64,000 nucleotides of DNA from an uncultured Myxococcales bacterium (GCA_903857665.1 CAIOFV010000129.1:23042-87041); one strand, 5' to 3'; shown: positions 41,562 to 51,246, numbered from the stretch's first letter. Program-made: numbers and translations. The notes: generated by a model not told the origin, from the letters alone.

Positions 41562-44342
41562 CTACAGCGGCCCGATGATGTGGGCGGTGACCAGCGTGAC
41601 CGGCCAGCCCATCGACACGGATTCCTTCGTCCCGTCCCCGTCCACGTCGAAGTCGGGCTTGAGGTACAGGGTCAGGTACTGCATCACGATGTCCCGCGTG
41701 TAGGGCGGCGGGAAGTCCGCGGCCGGGATCGCGCTGACGCCATCGATCACCGACTGCAGCACGACGACGCCGCCGACGGCGCCCGAACCGGACGTCACGT
41801 GGCCGCCGGACAGCGACACCGTGGCGACCAACTTGGCCCATTTCATCGTCAACGGAATGCGGCGCGAACCGAACACCAGCGACACCGGCAGCGTGTAGGC
41901 CTGGCCGCCCGCCGTCAGTTTCGTGCCGTCCAGCGTCGCGTTGTCGAAGACGTGAACAGGGTCGCAGACGCCTTGCAACTCGCCGTCGCTGACGCCGTAG
42001 TTGCAGCCCGGGGTGGCCGGGTCGCACGCGGCCGGCGCGATGCGCTCGCCCCAGAACAGGTTCACGTTGAACGTCCCGCCCGCGACCGGGCTCTCGGCCT
42101 CGATCAGCAGCGCGATGTCCCCGGCGGCGCTGGCCTTGATGATTTCCGGGTTGAACAGCCACGACAGGACGGCGAAGGCGTTGTCGATGCCCTTCACGCA
42201 GTTGCCCTTGGGGGCACAGGTGGTTTCCAGGCCGTCCACGTCCACGCCCTGCCCCGGGTTGCCCGACAGGCCCAGCGACAGTTTGCTCGCCTTCACGGAC
42301 GGGTCCTCGAACTTCGACAGGCCGACGCAGGCGCCCGCCACGCACTGGTCGTCGAGGGTGCAGATGTTCTGGTCGTCGCAGGGCCGTTCGGCCGGCGCGT
42401 AGTAGCAGCCGGTCTTCGCATCGCACAGGTTGTCGGTGCAGTAGTTGTTGTCCTCGCAGACGATCGGCTGGCCGACGCACTTGCCCGCGCTGCACTGGTC
42501 GTTGATGGTGCACACCGAACCGTCGTCGCAACTGCCCCCGACCGGGGTGTACGTGCAGCCCAGGTCCGGGCGGCAGTTGTCGATCGTGCACGTGTTGTGG
42601 TCGTCGCAATCCCGCGTGGAACCGCCACCGCACTCGCCGCCGACCGAGCAGGTTTCCCCGACGACGCAGATGTTCCCGTTGCTGCAGGCGGCGCCCGGGC
42701 TGGGCGTGTTGACGCAGTTGCCCGTCGAGTCGCACGAATCCGCGGTGCACGGGTTGTTGTCGTTGCAGTTCTTGACCATGCTCTGGCACACGCCGGCGAC
42801 ACAGGTCCCGAAGCCGGTGATGCTGCAGGGATCCGGGTCCTGGCAGGAACCGGATATCGGCGAATGCACGCAGCCCACGGTGGGCAGGCAGTCGTCCGTG
42901 GTGCAGTCGTTCCGGTCGTTGCAGTCCGTCCTGCCCACATCCCCCGCCGGCGCCCTGCACGCACCCGACGAACAGTTCTCGCCGGTGGTGCACGGGTTCC
43001 CGTCGTCGCAGGCGCCGCTGGTCGTCAGGTGCTGGCACCCGGTCAGCGAGTCGCACGAGTCGATGGTGCACGCGTTGCCGTCGTCGCACTTGTTCGGCTC
43101 GCCCTGGCAACTGCCGTCGCGGCACTGGACGTTCACGGTGCAGGGATCGCCCGCCGTCACGCACGGGTTCACTTCGGGGGTATACGGCGTGTACACGCAC
43201 CCTGTCGCCGGGTCGCAGCTGTCCAGCGTGCAGCCGTTCCCGTCGTTGCAGACCCGGTCGTAGCCGGTGCAGAACGGCATCCCCAGCGGGTCCGGGCGCG
43301 TGCAGTGGTCGTTGGTGGTGCACGCGTTGTCGTCGCTGCATGCCAGATCCATCTTCACCAGGTGCTGGCAGCCGCCGCCCGCGCCTTCCGCGCAGGTGTC
43401 GAGGGTGCACGGGTTGCCGTCGTCGCAGTCGACCGGTGTCCCGACGCACTCCTTGTCCACGCAGGTGTCGTTTTCGGTGCATGCGTTCCCGTCGTTGCAG
43501 AGGTCCGAGGTCGGCACGTTCAGGCACCCCAGCGCCGGCTGGCACGAATCCGCGGTGCAGGGGTTGTTGTCGTTGCAGTTCCTGGTGGTCCCGACGCACT
43601 GGCGGCCCACGCAGCGATCCAGGTACGTGCAGGCGTCATGGTCGTCGCAGGTGCTCTGGTAGTTCGTGTAGGTGCATCCCACGGTCGGTTCGCACCGGTC
43701 GAGGGTGCACGGGTTGTCGTCGTTGCAGTCGGTCGCGGGCCCTGCCTTGCACACGCCACTCGCGTCGCAGGTGTCGCCGGAGGTGCACAGGTCCCCGTCG
43801 TCGCATGGCAGGCCGCCGGTCGGCGAGAAGGCGTCGGTGGCCACGGTGGGCACGCAGAACAGGCACTGGTTCGCCGGGGACGGTTGCAGCGTGAACCAGC
43901 ACGCGCCATCGATCAGGCAGAAGTCGGGCTTCAGCGTGGAGCGGCATTCGCCGGTCACCGGGTCGTGGTCCTCGGTCGTGCAGGGCAGGCCGTCATCGAC
44001 GCAGGGGACGCAGGCCGGTCCGTCGCACGTATCGACCGGCGCGTCCGCGTCGCCCTCGTCGCCGGGCGACACGGCCTCCTCGACGTCGAGGTCCGTCGGA
44101 GGCAGCGTGTCGTCCACGACCTCGGGCGACACCTCCTCGGTGCCCGGGTCCCGCAGGATTTCCCGCGTGGTGTCCGCGATCTCGCTCTCGTCCGGCGCGA
44201 TCCACCCGTCGTCCGCCGGCCCCTCGTCCGGGGGCTGCCCCGGATCGACGCCCGTGTCCGTCCGCGGGTTCGACGCACCGCCGCATGCCGCAGCGACCGC
44301 ACAGGCCGCCACGACCAACCCGATCCCCAGCAAGCGCTTCAT
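41562..44342 (-). CDS. 926-aa lipoprotein with about nineteen Cys repeats
   Basis: The signal MKRLLGIGLVVAACAVAAAC gives a lipoprotein. An Asp/Glu/Pro stalk (to about 110) leads into a Cys-repeat rod of about 500 residues. It appears to alternate two unit types, for example CNDDNPCTLDRCEPTVGC and CDDGNACTENDTC-like forms, in the general pattern C-D/N-D-x-N-x-CT. The C-terminal 250 residues form a compact beta-rich domain with no recognised family. The ATG at 44342 is the first after read-through from the rel reading frame. A TACAAT box lies about 30 nt upstream. It probably forms an extended surface filament or adhesin-like rod. Confidence 0.85.
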   Translation of the reverse strand: MKRLLGIGLVVAACAVAAACGGASNPRTDTGVDPGQPPDEGPADDGWIAPDESEIADTTREILRDPGTEEVSPEVVDDTLPPTDLDVEEAVSPGDEGDADAPVDTCDGPACVPCVDDGLPCTTEDHDPVTGECRSTLKPDFCLIDGACWFTLQPSPANQCLFCVPTVATDAFSPTGGLPCDDGDLCTSGDTCDASGVCKAGPATDCNDDNPCTLDRCEPTVGCTYTNYQSTCDDHDACTYLDRCVGRQCVGTTRNCNDNNPCTADSCQPALGCLNVPTSDLCNDGNACTENDTCVDKECVGTPVDCDDGNPCTLDTCAEGAGGGCQHLVKMDLACSDDNACTTNDHCTRPDPLGMPFCTGYDRVCNDGNGCTLDSCDPATGCVYTPYTPEVNPCVTAGDPCTVNVQCRDGSCQGEPNKCDDGNACTIDSCDSLTGCQHLTTSGACDDGNPCTTGENCSSGACRAPAGDVGRTDCNDRNDCTTDDCLPTVGCVHSPISGSCQDPDPCSITGFGTCVAGVCQSMVKNCNDNNPCTADSCDSTGNCVNTPSPGAACSNGNICVVGETCSVGGECGGGSTRDCDDHNTCTIDNCRPDLGCTYTPVGGSCDDGSVCTINDQCSAGKCVGQPIVCEDNNYCTDNLCDAKTGCYYAPAERPCDDQNICTLDDQCVAGACVGLSKFEDPSVKASKLSLGLSGNPGQGVDVDGLETTCAPKGNCVKGIDNAFAVLSWLFNPEIIKASAAGDIALLIEAESPVAGGTFNVNLFWGERIAPAACDPATPGCNYGVSDGELQGVCDPVHVFDNATLDGTKLTAGGQAYTLPVSLVFGSRRIPLTMKWAKLVATVSLSGGHVTSGSGAVGGVVVLQSVIDGVSAIPAADFPPPYTRDIVMQYLTLYLKPDFDVDGDGTKESVSMGWPVTLVTAHIIGPL

Positions 44343-44425
44343 GGTTTGGCCCCGCGTCCGAATCGTGGGGATTGTACCTGAAAGCGGGGAGTTGGCGCAC
44401 CCGGGAAAACAGGGTGGGGGGAATG

Positions 44426-46597
44426 TCAGTCCACGCCGGCCGCCTGCCGCAGGCGCTCCACCTGTTCGACGCCCTTCAGGCGGCGCAGGGCGCGCACGAT
44501 CCCGTCCAGTTGATGCTGGTCTTCCACCTGCAGGACCATGCGGATTTCGTTCTGCCCGTCGGGCAGCGTGCGGGTCAGGATCGACGCGATATTCGCCTTC
44601 CGGTCCCCGATTTCCTTCGTGACCTTCGCCAGGATGCCCGGCTCGTCCACGCAGAACAGCGACACCGGGACGCCGAACATCCCGCCCGTCGAGCGCATCC
44701 AGTGGGCGTCCAACATGCGTTCGGGGTCCATGCCCCCGATGGCCGGGCACGCCCGCACGTGGATGGTCACGCCGCGCCCGCGGGTCACGAAGGCCGCGAT
44801 GTCGTCCCCGGGAATCGGGTTGCAGCACTTCCCCAGGTGCAGCAGCATGTCCTCGACGCCGTCCACCGCGATGCCCTCGGACCGGTGCTTGAACAGGTCC
44901 CGCAGCTTGCCCGGGTCGCGTTCGACGAACTCGGGCTCGGGCTGGGCCGGCGCCGCGTCCGGGGCCAGGAACTCCACCACGTCCGACGCCTTGAAGCGCC
45001 CCGTCGCCACGGCGTGGATCACGTCTTCGGGACCGCCGACCTTGAAGTGGGACAGCAACTTGCGCTCGTCCTCGCCGCCGTCGAACACCTTCTTCAGGTT
45101 CAACCCGGCCCGCCTCAACTCCTTGTCCAGGATCTGCCGGCCGATCTCCATCGCGTGGGACTTTTCCTCGGCCTGGAAGAACTGCCGGACCTTGTTCTGG
45201 GCTTTCGACGTCTTCAGGAACGCCAGCCAGTCCCGCTTGGGCTGCCCGTTCTTGGACGTCATGATTTCGACCAGGTCGCCGGACCGCAGCTTCGTCCCCA
45301 GCGGCACCAGCCGGCTGTTCACCCGGGCGCCGACGCAGGTGTGGCCCACCTCGGTGTGGATGTCGTACGCGAAGTCCAGCGCCGTCGAGCCGTCGGGCAG
45401 CACCCGCAGGTCGCCCTTGGGCGTGAACGCGAAGATCTCGTCGACGAACAGCGAGCTCTGCACCGACTCCATGAAGTCGGTCGGGTTCCGGACCTCCTGG
45501 GCCCAGTCGATCAACTGCTTCAGCCAGTTGAACCGCTCCTGGTCCTTCATCTGGACCGTGCCGCCTTCCTTGTAGGTCCAGTGGGCGGCGATCCCCGATT
45601 CGGCGACGCGGTGCATTTCGAACGTGCGAATCTGGATTTCCATCGGCTCGGCCCGCGGGCCGAACACCGAGGTGTGCAGGCTGCGATAGCCGTTGGCCTT
45701 CGGGACATTGATGTAGTCCTTGAACCGCTGCGGGATCGGCGTCCACAGGTTGTGCAGGTGGCCCAGCACCTGCCAGCAGTCCGACACCTCCTTGCAGATG
45801 ACCCGGAACGCCACGAAATCGTAGATGTGATCGATGTCCACACCCTGGATGCGCATCTTTCGGTAGATGCCGTACAGGTTCTTGGGGCGCCCGAAGACCT
45901 CGAACCCCTTCAGGCCCGCCTTGTCCAGCGTCGTGGTGATCGTCCCGACGACGTCCTGGATGAAGTCCGCACGCTCCGCCAGGCGCAGTTCCGACTGCGC
46001 CTTCAGGCTGGCGTAGTCTTCCGGGTTCAGCATCCGGAAGGCAACGTCCTCCAGTTCCGTCCGGATCCAGGAAATGCCCAACCGCTCGGCCAGCGGCGAG
46101 TAGATACGCAGCGTTTCTTCCGAGATTTCGCGCTGGCGGTCGGGCGGGAGGTATTCCAGGTCCCGCATGTTGTAGAGGCGGTCGGCCAGCTTCACCAGCA
46201 GGACGCGGATGTCCCGGGACATCGCGACCAGCATCTTCTTGAAATTTTCCGCCTGGCTTTCCTGGCGGGACGTGAACTGGTAGCGCTGCAACTTGCTGAC
46301 GCCCTCGACGATCGTCGCGATTTCCTTCCCGAACGTCTCCTCCAGCACCCGGCCGCGGTCGGGGTCCTCGGCGCGGGCGTCGTGCAGCAGCGCGGCGCAC
46401 AGGCTGGGGATGTCCAGTTTCAGCGTGGCGACGATGTCGGCGACGCCCAGCGCATGCTGGAGGTAGGGGATGCCGGACAGCCGCACCTGGCCCGCGTGCG
46501 CGGCTTCCGCCCAGGCGTAGGCCTTGCGAAGCCGATCGAGGTCGGCCCCCGGCTGGTAGGCTTCCACCTTCCGCAGAATGTCGTCGAGGGTGAGCAA
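44426..46597 (-). CDS. rel: bifunctional (p)ppGpp synthetase/hydrolase
   Basis: The 723-aa enzyme has the full long RSH architecture: an HD hydrolase (H72-D73 in LLHD), a synthetase domain with RFKDYINVPKANGYRSLHT, TGS (about 390-450, FTPKGDLRVLPDGSTALDFAY), a helical region with GKCCNPIPGDDI, and a C-terminal ACT domain (VDEPGILAKVTKEIGDRKANI). The RxKD form of the synthetase motif, rather than ExDD, is typical of bifunctional Rel/SpoT enzymes. It sets (p)ppGpp levels in response to starvation. GGGAGGAAGG precedes the ATG. It is transcribed in the same direction as the tup operon and starts 28 bp after tupC. Confidence 0.96.
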   Translation of the reverse strand: MLTLDDILRKVEAYQPGADLDRLRKAYAWAEAAHAGQVRLSGIPYLQHALGVADIVATLKLDIPSLCAALLHDARAEDPDRGRVLEETFGKEIATIVEGVSKLQRYQFTSRQESQAENFKKMLVAMSRDIRVLLVKLADRLYNMRDLEYLPPDRQREISEETLRIYSPLAERLGISWIRTELEDVAFRMLNPEDYASLKAQSELRLAERADFIQDVVGTITTTLDKAGLKGFEVFGRPKNLYGIYRKMRIQGVDIDHIYDFVAFRVICKEVSDCWQVLGHLHNLWTPIPQRFKDYINVPKANGYRSLHTSVFGPRAEPMEIQIRTFEMHRVAESGIAAHWTYKEGGTVQMKDQERFNWLKQLIDWAQEVRNPTDFMESVQSSLFVDEIFAFTPKGDLRVLPDGSTALDFAYDIHTEVGHTCVGARVNSRLVPLGTKLRSGDLVEIMTSKNGQPKRDWLAFLKTSKAQNKVRQFFQAEEKSHAMEIGRQILDKELRRAGLNLKKVFDGGEDERKLLSHFKVGGPEDVIHAVATGRFKASDVVEFLAPDAAPAQPEPEFVERDPGKLRDLFKHRSEGIAVDGVEDMLLHLGKCCNPIPGDDIAAFVTRGRGVTIHVRACPAIGGMDPERMLDAHWMRSTGGMFGVPVSLFCVDEPGILAKVTKEIGDRKANIASILTRTLPDGQNEIRMVLQVEDQHQLDGIVRALRRLKGVEQVERLRQAAGVD

Positions 46598-46625
46598 GGG
46601 CCTTCCTCCCGCCGCGTCCGCTTGA

Positions 46626-47312
46626 TTATGGGGACGGACGGGCGCCCGGGGAAGGGGAAACCATGCGGCCCGACTCCATGCACAGGATGCGCGTGGCCAG
46701 ACGCCCGGCCTGGGCCCAGTCGTGGGTGGCCACCACCAGCGTCATCGGGCCCGGCAGCGCCCCTTCCAGCAGGGCTTCGACCTGCAGCGCGGTGTCCCGG
46801 TCCAGGTGGGCGGTGGGTTCGTCCAGCAGCAGCAGCTCGGGTTCCAGCACCAGCGCCTGGGCCAGCGCGACCAGGCGCCGTTCGCCCCCGGAAAGGTGCG
46901 AGGCCCGCCGCCCGGCGAGGACGGTCAGCCCCAGTCGTTCCAGCCAGGCCGCGCACCGCTTCCTGCCCTCGCCGCTCGCGACCCCCCGGTACCGGAGCCC
47001 CACCAGCACGTTGTCCTCCACCGAGGCCGCGAACAGGCACGGCTCCTGGGCCACCAGGGCCAGCCGGCGACGCTGGACGAGTGCCCCCGGCGCACGTCCC
47101 GAATGGTACGGGCGACCGGACAGGGTCACGACCCCCGACGCCAGATCGACCAGTCCCGCGGCCGCCAGCAGCAGCGTGGTCTTGCCCGACCCGATGGGCC
47201 CGGTGACCGCGACGCGCGCGCCCGCTTCGATGGCCAGGGAGGGCACGTCCAGGACCCGTGCCTCCCCCCGCATGACACCGACCCCGTCCATGCGCAGCAG
47301 CGCTTCGCTCAT
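46626..47312 (-). CDS. tupC: tungstate ABC transporter ATP-binding protein
   Basis: The 228-aa ATPase is complete: Walker A GPIGSGKTT, signature LSGGERRLVALAQAL, Walker B LLLLDEP, and switch-His ATHDW. Its membership in the tungstate system rests on its position: the ATG overlaps the permease stop (ATGA), and the binding protein is TupA-like. It is the last gene of the six-gene operon. Confidence 0.9.
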   Translation of the reverse strand: MSEALLRMDGVGVMRGEARVLDVPSLAIEAGARVAVTGPIGSGKTTLLLAAAGLVDLASGVVTLSGRPYHSGRAPGALVQRRRLALVAQEPCLFAASVEDNVLVGLRYRGVASGEGRKRCAAWLERLGLTVLAGRRASHLSGGERRLVALAQALVLEPELLLLDEPTAHLDRDTALQVEALLEGALPGPMTLVVATHDWAQAGRLATRILCMESGRMVSPSPGARPSP

Positions 47313-48004
47313 CGGGGCCTCCCCCGCGCCGGCTTCAGACCGATCGCCAGCGCGTTCACCCCCAGGGCCACCACCAGCAGCACGATTCCCAGCGCCAGGC
47401 CCAGCACGAACTCGCCCTTGGCCGTTTCAAACGCCACGCCGGTTGCCAGGTTGCGCGTCTCGAAGCGCAGGTTGCCGCCCAGCATCATCGACACGCCCAC
47501 CTCGGCGAACACCCGCCCGAAGGCCGCCGCGCCCGCCGCCAGCAGGCCCCCGCGGCACTCCCGAACCACCGTCCAGCGCGCCTGCCACGCCGTGGCTCCA
47601 AGGGCCCAGGCGGTCGGCCGCAGGCGCGGATCGGCCTGCTCCAGCGCGGCGATGGACAGCGCTGCGACGATGGGGAGCGCCAGCACCGCCTGCCCGATCA
47701 CCATGGCGGCGCGCGTGTACAGCAATTCCATCCCGCCCAGCGGCCCGCTGCGGCTGAGGAGGCCATAGACCACCAGGCCCACCACCACCGTCGGCAGCGC
47801 CATCAGGGTGTTGAGTGCGGTGACGACCACCCGCTTCCCCCGGAAGCGGGACAGCGCGACCAGCACGCCCAGGGGAAGTCCCAGGACCAGCGCAATCAGC
47901 GTGGCCGTGCCCGACACCGACAGCGACACGCGGACCGCGTCCCACACCTCGGGGTCCAGGTCCACCAGCCGCAGGACGGCCTGCTGGAGCGCTTGGCCGA
48001 TCAT
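47309..48004 (-). CDS. tupB: tungstate ABC transporter permease
   Basis: The 231-aa permease has five or six helices and the EAA-like cytoplasmic loop ALGATAWQARWTVVRECRGGLLAAG. A MALPTVVVGLVVYGLLSRSGPLG segment matches TupB and related CysTW/molybdate permeases. It overlaps both neighbours by 4 bp (ATGA), so translation of tupA-tupB-tupC is tightly coupled. The track ORF starts too early inside tupA. Confidence 0.9.
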   Translation of the reverse strand: MIGQALQQAVLRLVDLDPEVWDAVRVSLSVSGTATLIALVLGLPLGVLVALSRFRGKRVVVTALNTLMALPTVVVGLVVYGLLSRSGPLGGMELLYTRAAMVIGQAVLALPIVAALSIAALEQADPRLRPTAWALGATAWQARWTVVRECRGGLLAAGAAAFGRVFAEVGVSMMLGGNLRFETRNLATGVAFETAKGEFVLGLALGIVLLVVALGVNALAIGLKPARGRPR

Positions 48005-48843
48005 GGCGCCACGGGCACGGCGTCGGGAACGAACAGCAGGGGCCCGCCGCCGTGCCGGAACTCCCCGATGCGGCGCTGCACGTCCGGCGACACCAGCCAG
48101 TCCAGCAATGCGGCCGCTTCCGCAGCGTGCACCGCGGGCTGGCGCGCCGGGTTCACCGCGATGCCGCTGTACCGGTTGACCAGGCGGGGGTCGCCTTCGA
48201 CCAGCACGTCCAACGACAGCGTCGCTGACGCCGTCCGGAAGGTCGAACGGTCGGTCATCGCTGTCGCCTTGCGCTCCGATGCGATCACCAGGGTCTGCAA
48301 CTGGCCCTGCCCGGCCTCGATGTACCACGGGCCCGATGGGTCGATGCCGGCCGCCTTCCACAGCCGTTTTTCGGCCCGGTGCGTGCCTGATTCATCCCCT
48401 CGCGACACGAACGGGACCGATTTCGAAGCGATGGTGCGCAGGGCCTCGACCGCGTCGTGCCCGCCCCGGATGCCGGCCGGGTCGTCCGCGGGGCCCACCA
48501 GGATGAAGTCGTTGTGCATCAGCGGCCTGCGGTTCAACCCGAAGCCCGCCGCGACGAACGCCTCCTCGGCGTCCGGGTCGTGCACCAGCACTGCGTCCAC
48601 GTCGCCGCGCTCGGCCAGCTTCAGCGCCTGCCCGGTGCCAACGGCCAGCACCTTGACCGAAATGCCCGTGGCCGCCTCGAACACGGGCAGCAGGCTGCCC
48701 AGCAGCCCCGTCTGCTCGACGGACGTGGTGGTCGCCAGCCGGAGGGTGCGCGGCGGACCGGACGCGGAATCACCACCGCCGCGACACCCGATCGCGACCA
48801 GCGCGGATACCAGCAGCACGACGGGAATCCGGGGCGTCCGCAT
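48001..48843 (-). CDS. tupA: tungstate-binding lipoprotein
   Basis: The 280-aa substrate-binding protein is lipidated (ALVAIGC). It carries the TupA hallmark LATTTSVEQTGLLGSLLP, then AVGTGQALKLAERGDVDAVLVHD and NDFILVGPADDPAGIRG. TupA proteins bind tungstate strongly in preference to molybdate, so the family predicts tungstate uptake. It lies 9 bp after the porin gene and overlaps tupB. Confidence 0.92.
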   Translation of the reverse strand: MRTPRIPVVLLVSALVAIGCRGGGDSASGPPRTLRLATTTSVEQTGLLGSLLPVFEAATGISVKVLAVGTGQALKLAERGDVDAVLVHDPDAEEAFVAAGFGLNRRPLMHNDFILVGPADDPAGIRGGHDAVEALRTIASKSVPFVSRGDESGTHRAEKRLWKAAGIDPSGPWYIEAGQGQLQTLVIASERKATAMTDRSTFRTASATLSLDVLVEGDPRLVNRYSGIAVNPARQPAVHAAEAAALLDWLVSPDVQRRIGEFRHGGGPLLFVPDAVPVAP

Positions 48844-48852
48844 GGTTCCCTC

Positions 48853-50049
48853 CTACCAGCCGATGATCGTGGTGAACAGCACCGCGTCGTCCTTCAGGTC
48901 CTTCTGCTTCGGATCCTGGGTCCGCCGCACCACGTACTCGAGGTGGAGCCGCAGGTAGGGATCGTAGGCCCACTGGATGCCGCTGGTGATGACGTGATGC
49001 CGGATCGTGAAGGCCGATTCATCGGATACCGTGTCATAGCGCTCGTAGCGGGCCCCCAGTTCGAAGTGCTGGGCATCCCCCCAGCCGCTGCCGCCCAGGT
49101 GCTTGATCAGGGGGTCCAGCCTCCAGATCAGCCGCACGTCGCCGCCGAAGAAGCTGAAGTCGCGCTTGCCGTCCGCGTCGAAGTCGTCGTTGATCTGGCC
49201 CCCGGCGACCGTCCCATGCGCCCGCACGCCGGACCTCGGGATTTCGAAGCCCGCGTCCACCGACCACGTCAGCCGGTCCAGGTCCAGGACGGTCCGCCCG
49301 CTGTTGAACACCACGTTGTCGTGCCGGTTGTAGCTGACGTGGGCGCCCACGCGCGCCACCCCGAACAGGTTCAGCAGGTCCACCCGCAGCCCGTAGAAGA
49401 ACTGGGCCTTGTTGGACAGCAGGTACTCGCGCTCGGTGGTGCCGCCGATGAACAGGTTGGCCCCCAGGCCGTTGCTGACCATCGCCAGGTATCGCAAGGT
49501 CCCGATGCGGATGTCGATGTCGCCGGCCAGCCCCAGCCCCACGTCGCGCCGCCAGGACTTGTTGCCGTAGAACAGCGACGAGGCGTAGGTGGTCCGGGAC
49601 AGCGCGTAGTCCGCCAGGGCATCCTCGATGGCCGGACGCAGCGAGAAGTCGAGATCCCGGTCGCTGGCCAGGTTCTCCCACCCGCTGGGGATCTTGAACT
49701 GGCCCAGCCGCACGGCCAGCCACGGCCCGAATCGCCACTCGCCGTAGGCGTCCAGCAGCGCCGGCCCCTTTTCCAGGCGCATTTCGAGGACCAGGCCCAA
49801 CTGGTTCTTCAGGAAATTCCCCGTCAGGCGGAATCGCGCCTGGTCGATCGCGAAGCCGGTCACCGACTGGGCGGCCTTGTCGCCCTGCGGTTGCTGCTTC
49901 AGGCCCGACGTCTCTTCCGCCTGCTCGTACAGCGTGAACCGGATCCCCGCGTAGGCCGTCGCGTCCACGCCGGGCGTGATCTCGACGGCCTGCGCGGATA
50001 CCGATCCCAGCAGCGCCAGCAGCACCATGATGGTCCGGGCGTGCCTCAC
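48853..50049 (-). CDS. outer-membrane porin in the tup operon
   Basis: The 398-aa protein has a signal (VLLALLGSVSAQA) and a phosphate-selective-porin-like barrel. Strand patterns include ARFRLTGNFLKNQLGLVLEMRL, RLGQFKIPSGWENLASDRDLDFS (a common porin motif), HFELGARYERYD and a terminal TTIIGW aromatic. The start is GTG at 50049, overlapping the upstream lipoprotein's stop (GTGA). A barrel placed inside the tungstate transporter operon suggests outer-membrane entry for the oxyanion; that is an inference from position. Confidence 0.85.
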   Translation of the reverse strand: MRHARTIMVLLALLGSVSAQAVEITPGVDATAYAGIRFTLYEQAEETSGLKQQPQGDKAAQSVTGFAIDQARFRLTGNFLKNQLGLVLEMRLEKGPALLDAYGEWRFGPWLAVRLGQFKIPSGWENLASDRDLDFSLRPAIEDALADYALSRTTYASSLFYGNKSWRRDVGLGLAGDIDIRIGTLRYLAMVSNGLGANLFIGGTTEREYLLSNKAQFFYGLRVDLLNLFGVARVGAHVSYNRHDNVVFNSGRTVLDLDRLTWSVDAGFEIPRSGVRAHGTVAGGQINDDFDADGKRDFSFFGGDVRLIWRLDPLIKHLGGSGWGDAQHFELGARYERYDTVSDESAFTIRHHVITSGIQWAYDPYLRLHLEYVVRRTQDPKQKDLKDDAVLFTTIIGW

Positions 50050-51245
50050 CTGGCCGTAACCCCGTGCCCGTACACCAGCACGCTTTCGGAGTCGATGAAC
50101 GCCCAGCCGCCGTAGCGGTAGTCGAAGTCCTCGACGCCGTCCTGCAGCGGGTTCACGCGGATCACCACCACGCCGCGCACCATGTTGCCCGCGTTGTGGT
50201 CCTTCGCGGAGTCGTAGTCGTTGCCGTCGTTGCAGTCGGTGGGCGAGAACTTCGAGCCGCGGTCGGGCTTGCCGGCCGGATTCTGCGGCACGATGACGCG
50301 CAGCGGGCCCTCGCCGTTGATCTTGCCCGTGATGGGATCCAGCGTGGACACGTCCATGGGCAGGCCGTCGCGCTGGTAGGCGAGGTCCAGCCAGAAGTCG
50401 CCGGGGATGGCGCCGCCGTCGGTCAGGCCCGTCGGAAGCGTATTCGGGTACTCGACGTACCCGCACACCGTGCCGAGAGTGGCGGTGTCCAGGCCCGCGT
50501 AGAACAACTGCGACGGGAAGGCGCCGGTCACCTGCTCGGCGGTGAAGTCGATCATGAAGCCGTCGGGCGCGATCACCGTCACGCCGGTGAACAGGGGGTC
50601 CGCCAGGTCCACGCCGGCCGCGGTCAGCAGGTCACGAACCTTCGCCCCGGTGTAGCCGGCGTACGTGTCGAACTGCTGCTTCGCGGAATTGGCCAGCACG
50701 AACTCGGAGTGGACGGGAAGGGCCTTCAGATCGGTCATCGTGAACGTGCGGGACGGCGCCGAGGGCTGGCCGGGCTTGCTGGCCGGGTCGCCGGGATACC
50801 GCAGCGCGTCGATCTCGGTCCGGTTGGCCGCCCCGTCGCCGTCGCTGTCCGCGGACTCGATGGCCGCCAGCGCGGCACGGGTGCGCCCGGCAGCGAGGTA
50901 GGCCTTCCCGTAGGGATTCAGCGTGTCGGCGTAGGTGGTCGGCTGGGCCTCGATCAGCGTCGAATCCGGGTGGCTGATCAGGTGGCAGTTGTCGCAGGCG
51001 TTCTTGAACAGGGTCTTTGTCGCCGTGCCGGACAGGTACGTGTACTGGGCCCCGGTGTGGCAGGTCTGGCAGTCGTCCAGGCGCGTGCCCTGGGTCGCGC
51101 CGTAGGCATTCACGAAGTACGTGATGTCCTGGTCGTTTTCGTGCCCCTTGTAGGCGCGGGAAGACGTCAAGGGCACCCCGTCGCCGCTGTCCGAGCATCC
51201 CCAGGCACCCAGCAGGAGCGTCGCCACCAGGATCTTGCGCACCAT
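50046..51245 (-). CDS. diheme lipoprotein with sulfite-oxidase-like domain
   Basis: The 399-aa lipoprotein has lipid Cys17 (GAWGC) and two c-type heme motifs, CQTCH (59-63) and CDNCH (84-88). Its C-terminal half (about 165-399) resembles the oxidoreductase molybdopterin-binding fold: FTMTDLKALPVHSEF, GYTGAKVRDLLTAAGV, VIAPDGFMIDFTAEQV, NGEGPLRVIVPQN. The active-site Cys of true sulfite oxidases is not evident, so it may not bind a cofactor. The ATG at 51245 has GGAGGAATGAC upstream. It starts 1 bp after the regulator's stop, making it the second gene of the tup operon. Confidence 0.83.
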   Translation of the reverse strand: MVRKILVATLLLGAWGCSDSGDGVPLTSSRAYKGHENDQDITYFVNAYGATQGTRLDDCQTCHTGAQYTYLSGTATKTLFKNACDNCHLISHPDSTLIEAQPTTYADTLNPYGKAYLAAGRTRAALAAIESADSDGDGAANRTEIDALRYPGDPASKPGQPSAPSRTFTMTDLKALPVHSEFVLANSAKQQFDTYAGYTGAKVRDLLTAAGVDLADPLFTGVTVIAPDGFMIDFTAEQVTGAFPSQLFYAGLDTATLGTVCGYVEYPNTLPTGLTDGGAIPGDFWLDLAYQRDGLPMDVSTLDPITGKINGEGPLRVIVPQNPAGKPDRGSKFSPTDCNDGNDYDSAKDHNAGNMVRGVVVIRVNPLQDGVEDFDYRYGGWAFIDSESVLVYGHGVTAR

Positions 51246-51246
51246 G

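Noticed and set aside
42445-43662. Plus-strand ORFs rich in Ser/His/Pro within the Cys-repeat gene
   Set aside because: They mirror the Cys/Asp repeat units (TGC read as GCA/CAC) and have no ribosome binding site.
41490-44381. 963-aa plus-strand ORF opposite the Cys-repeat lipoprotein
   Set aside because: Low-complexity Val/Arg/Ala translation of the repeat gene's antisense strand; no start site or motif.
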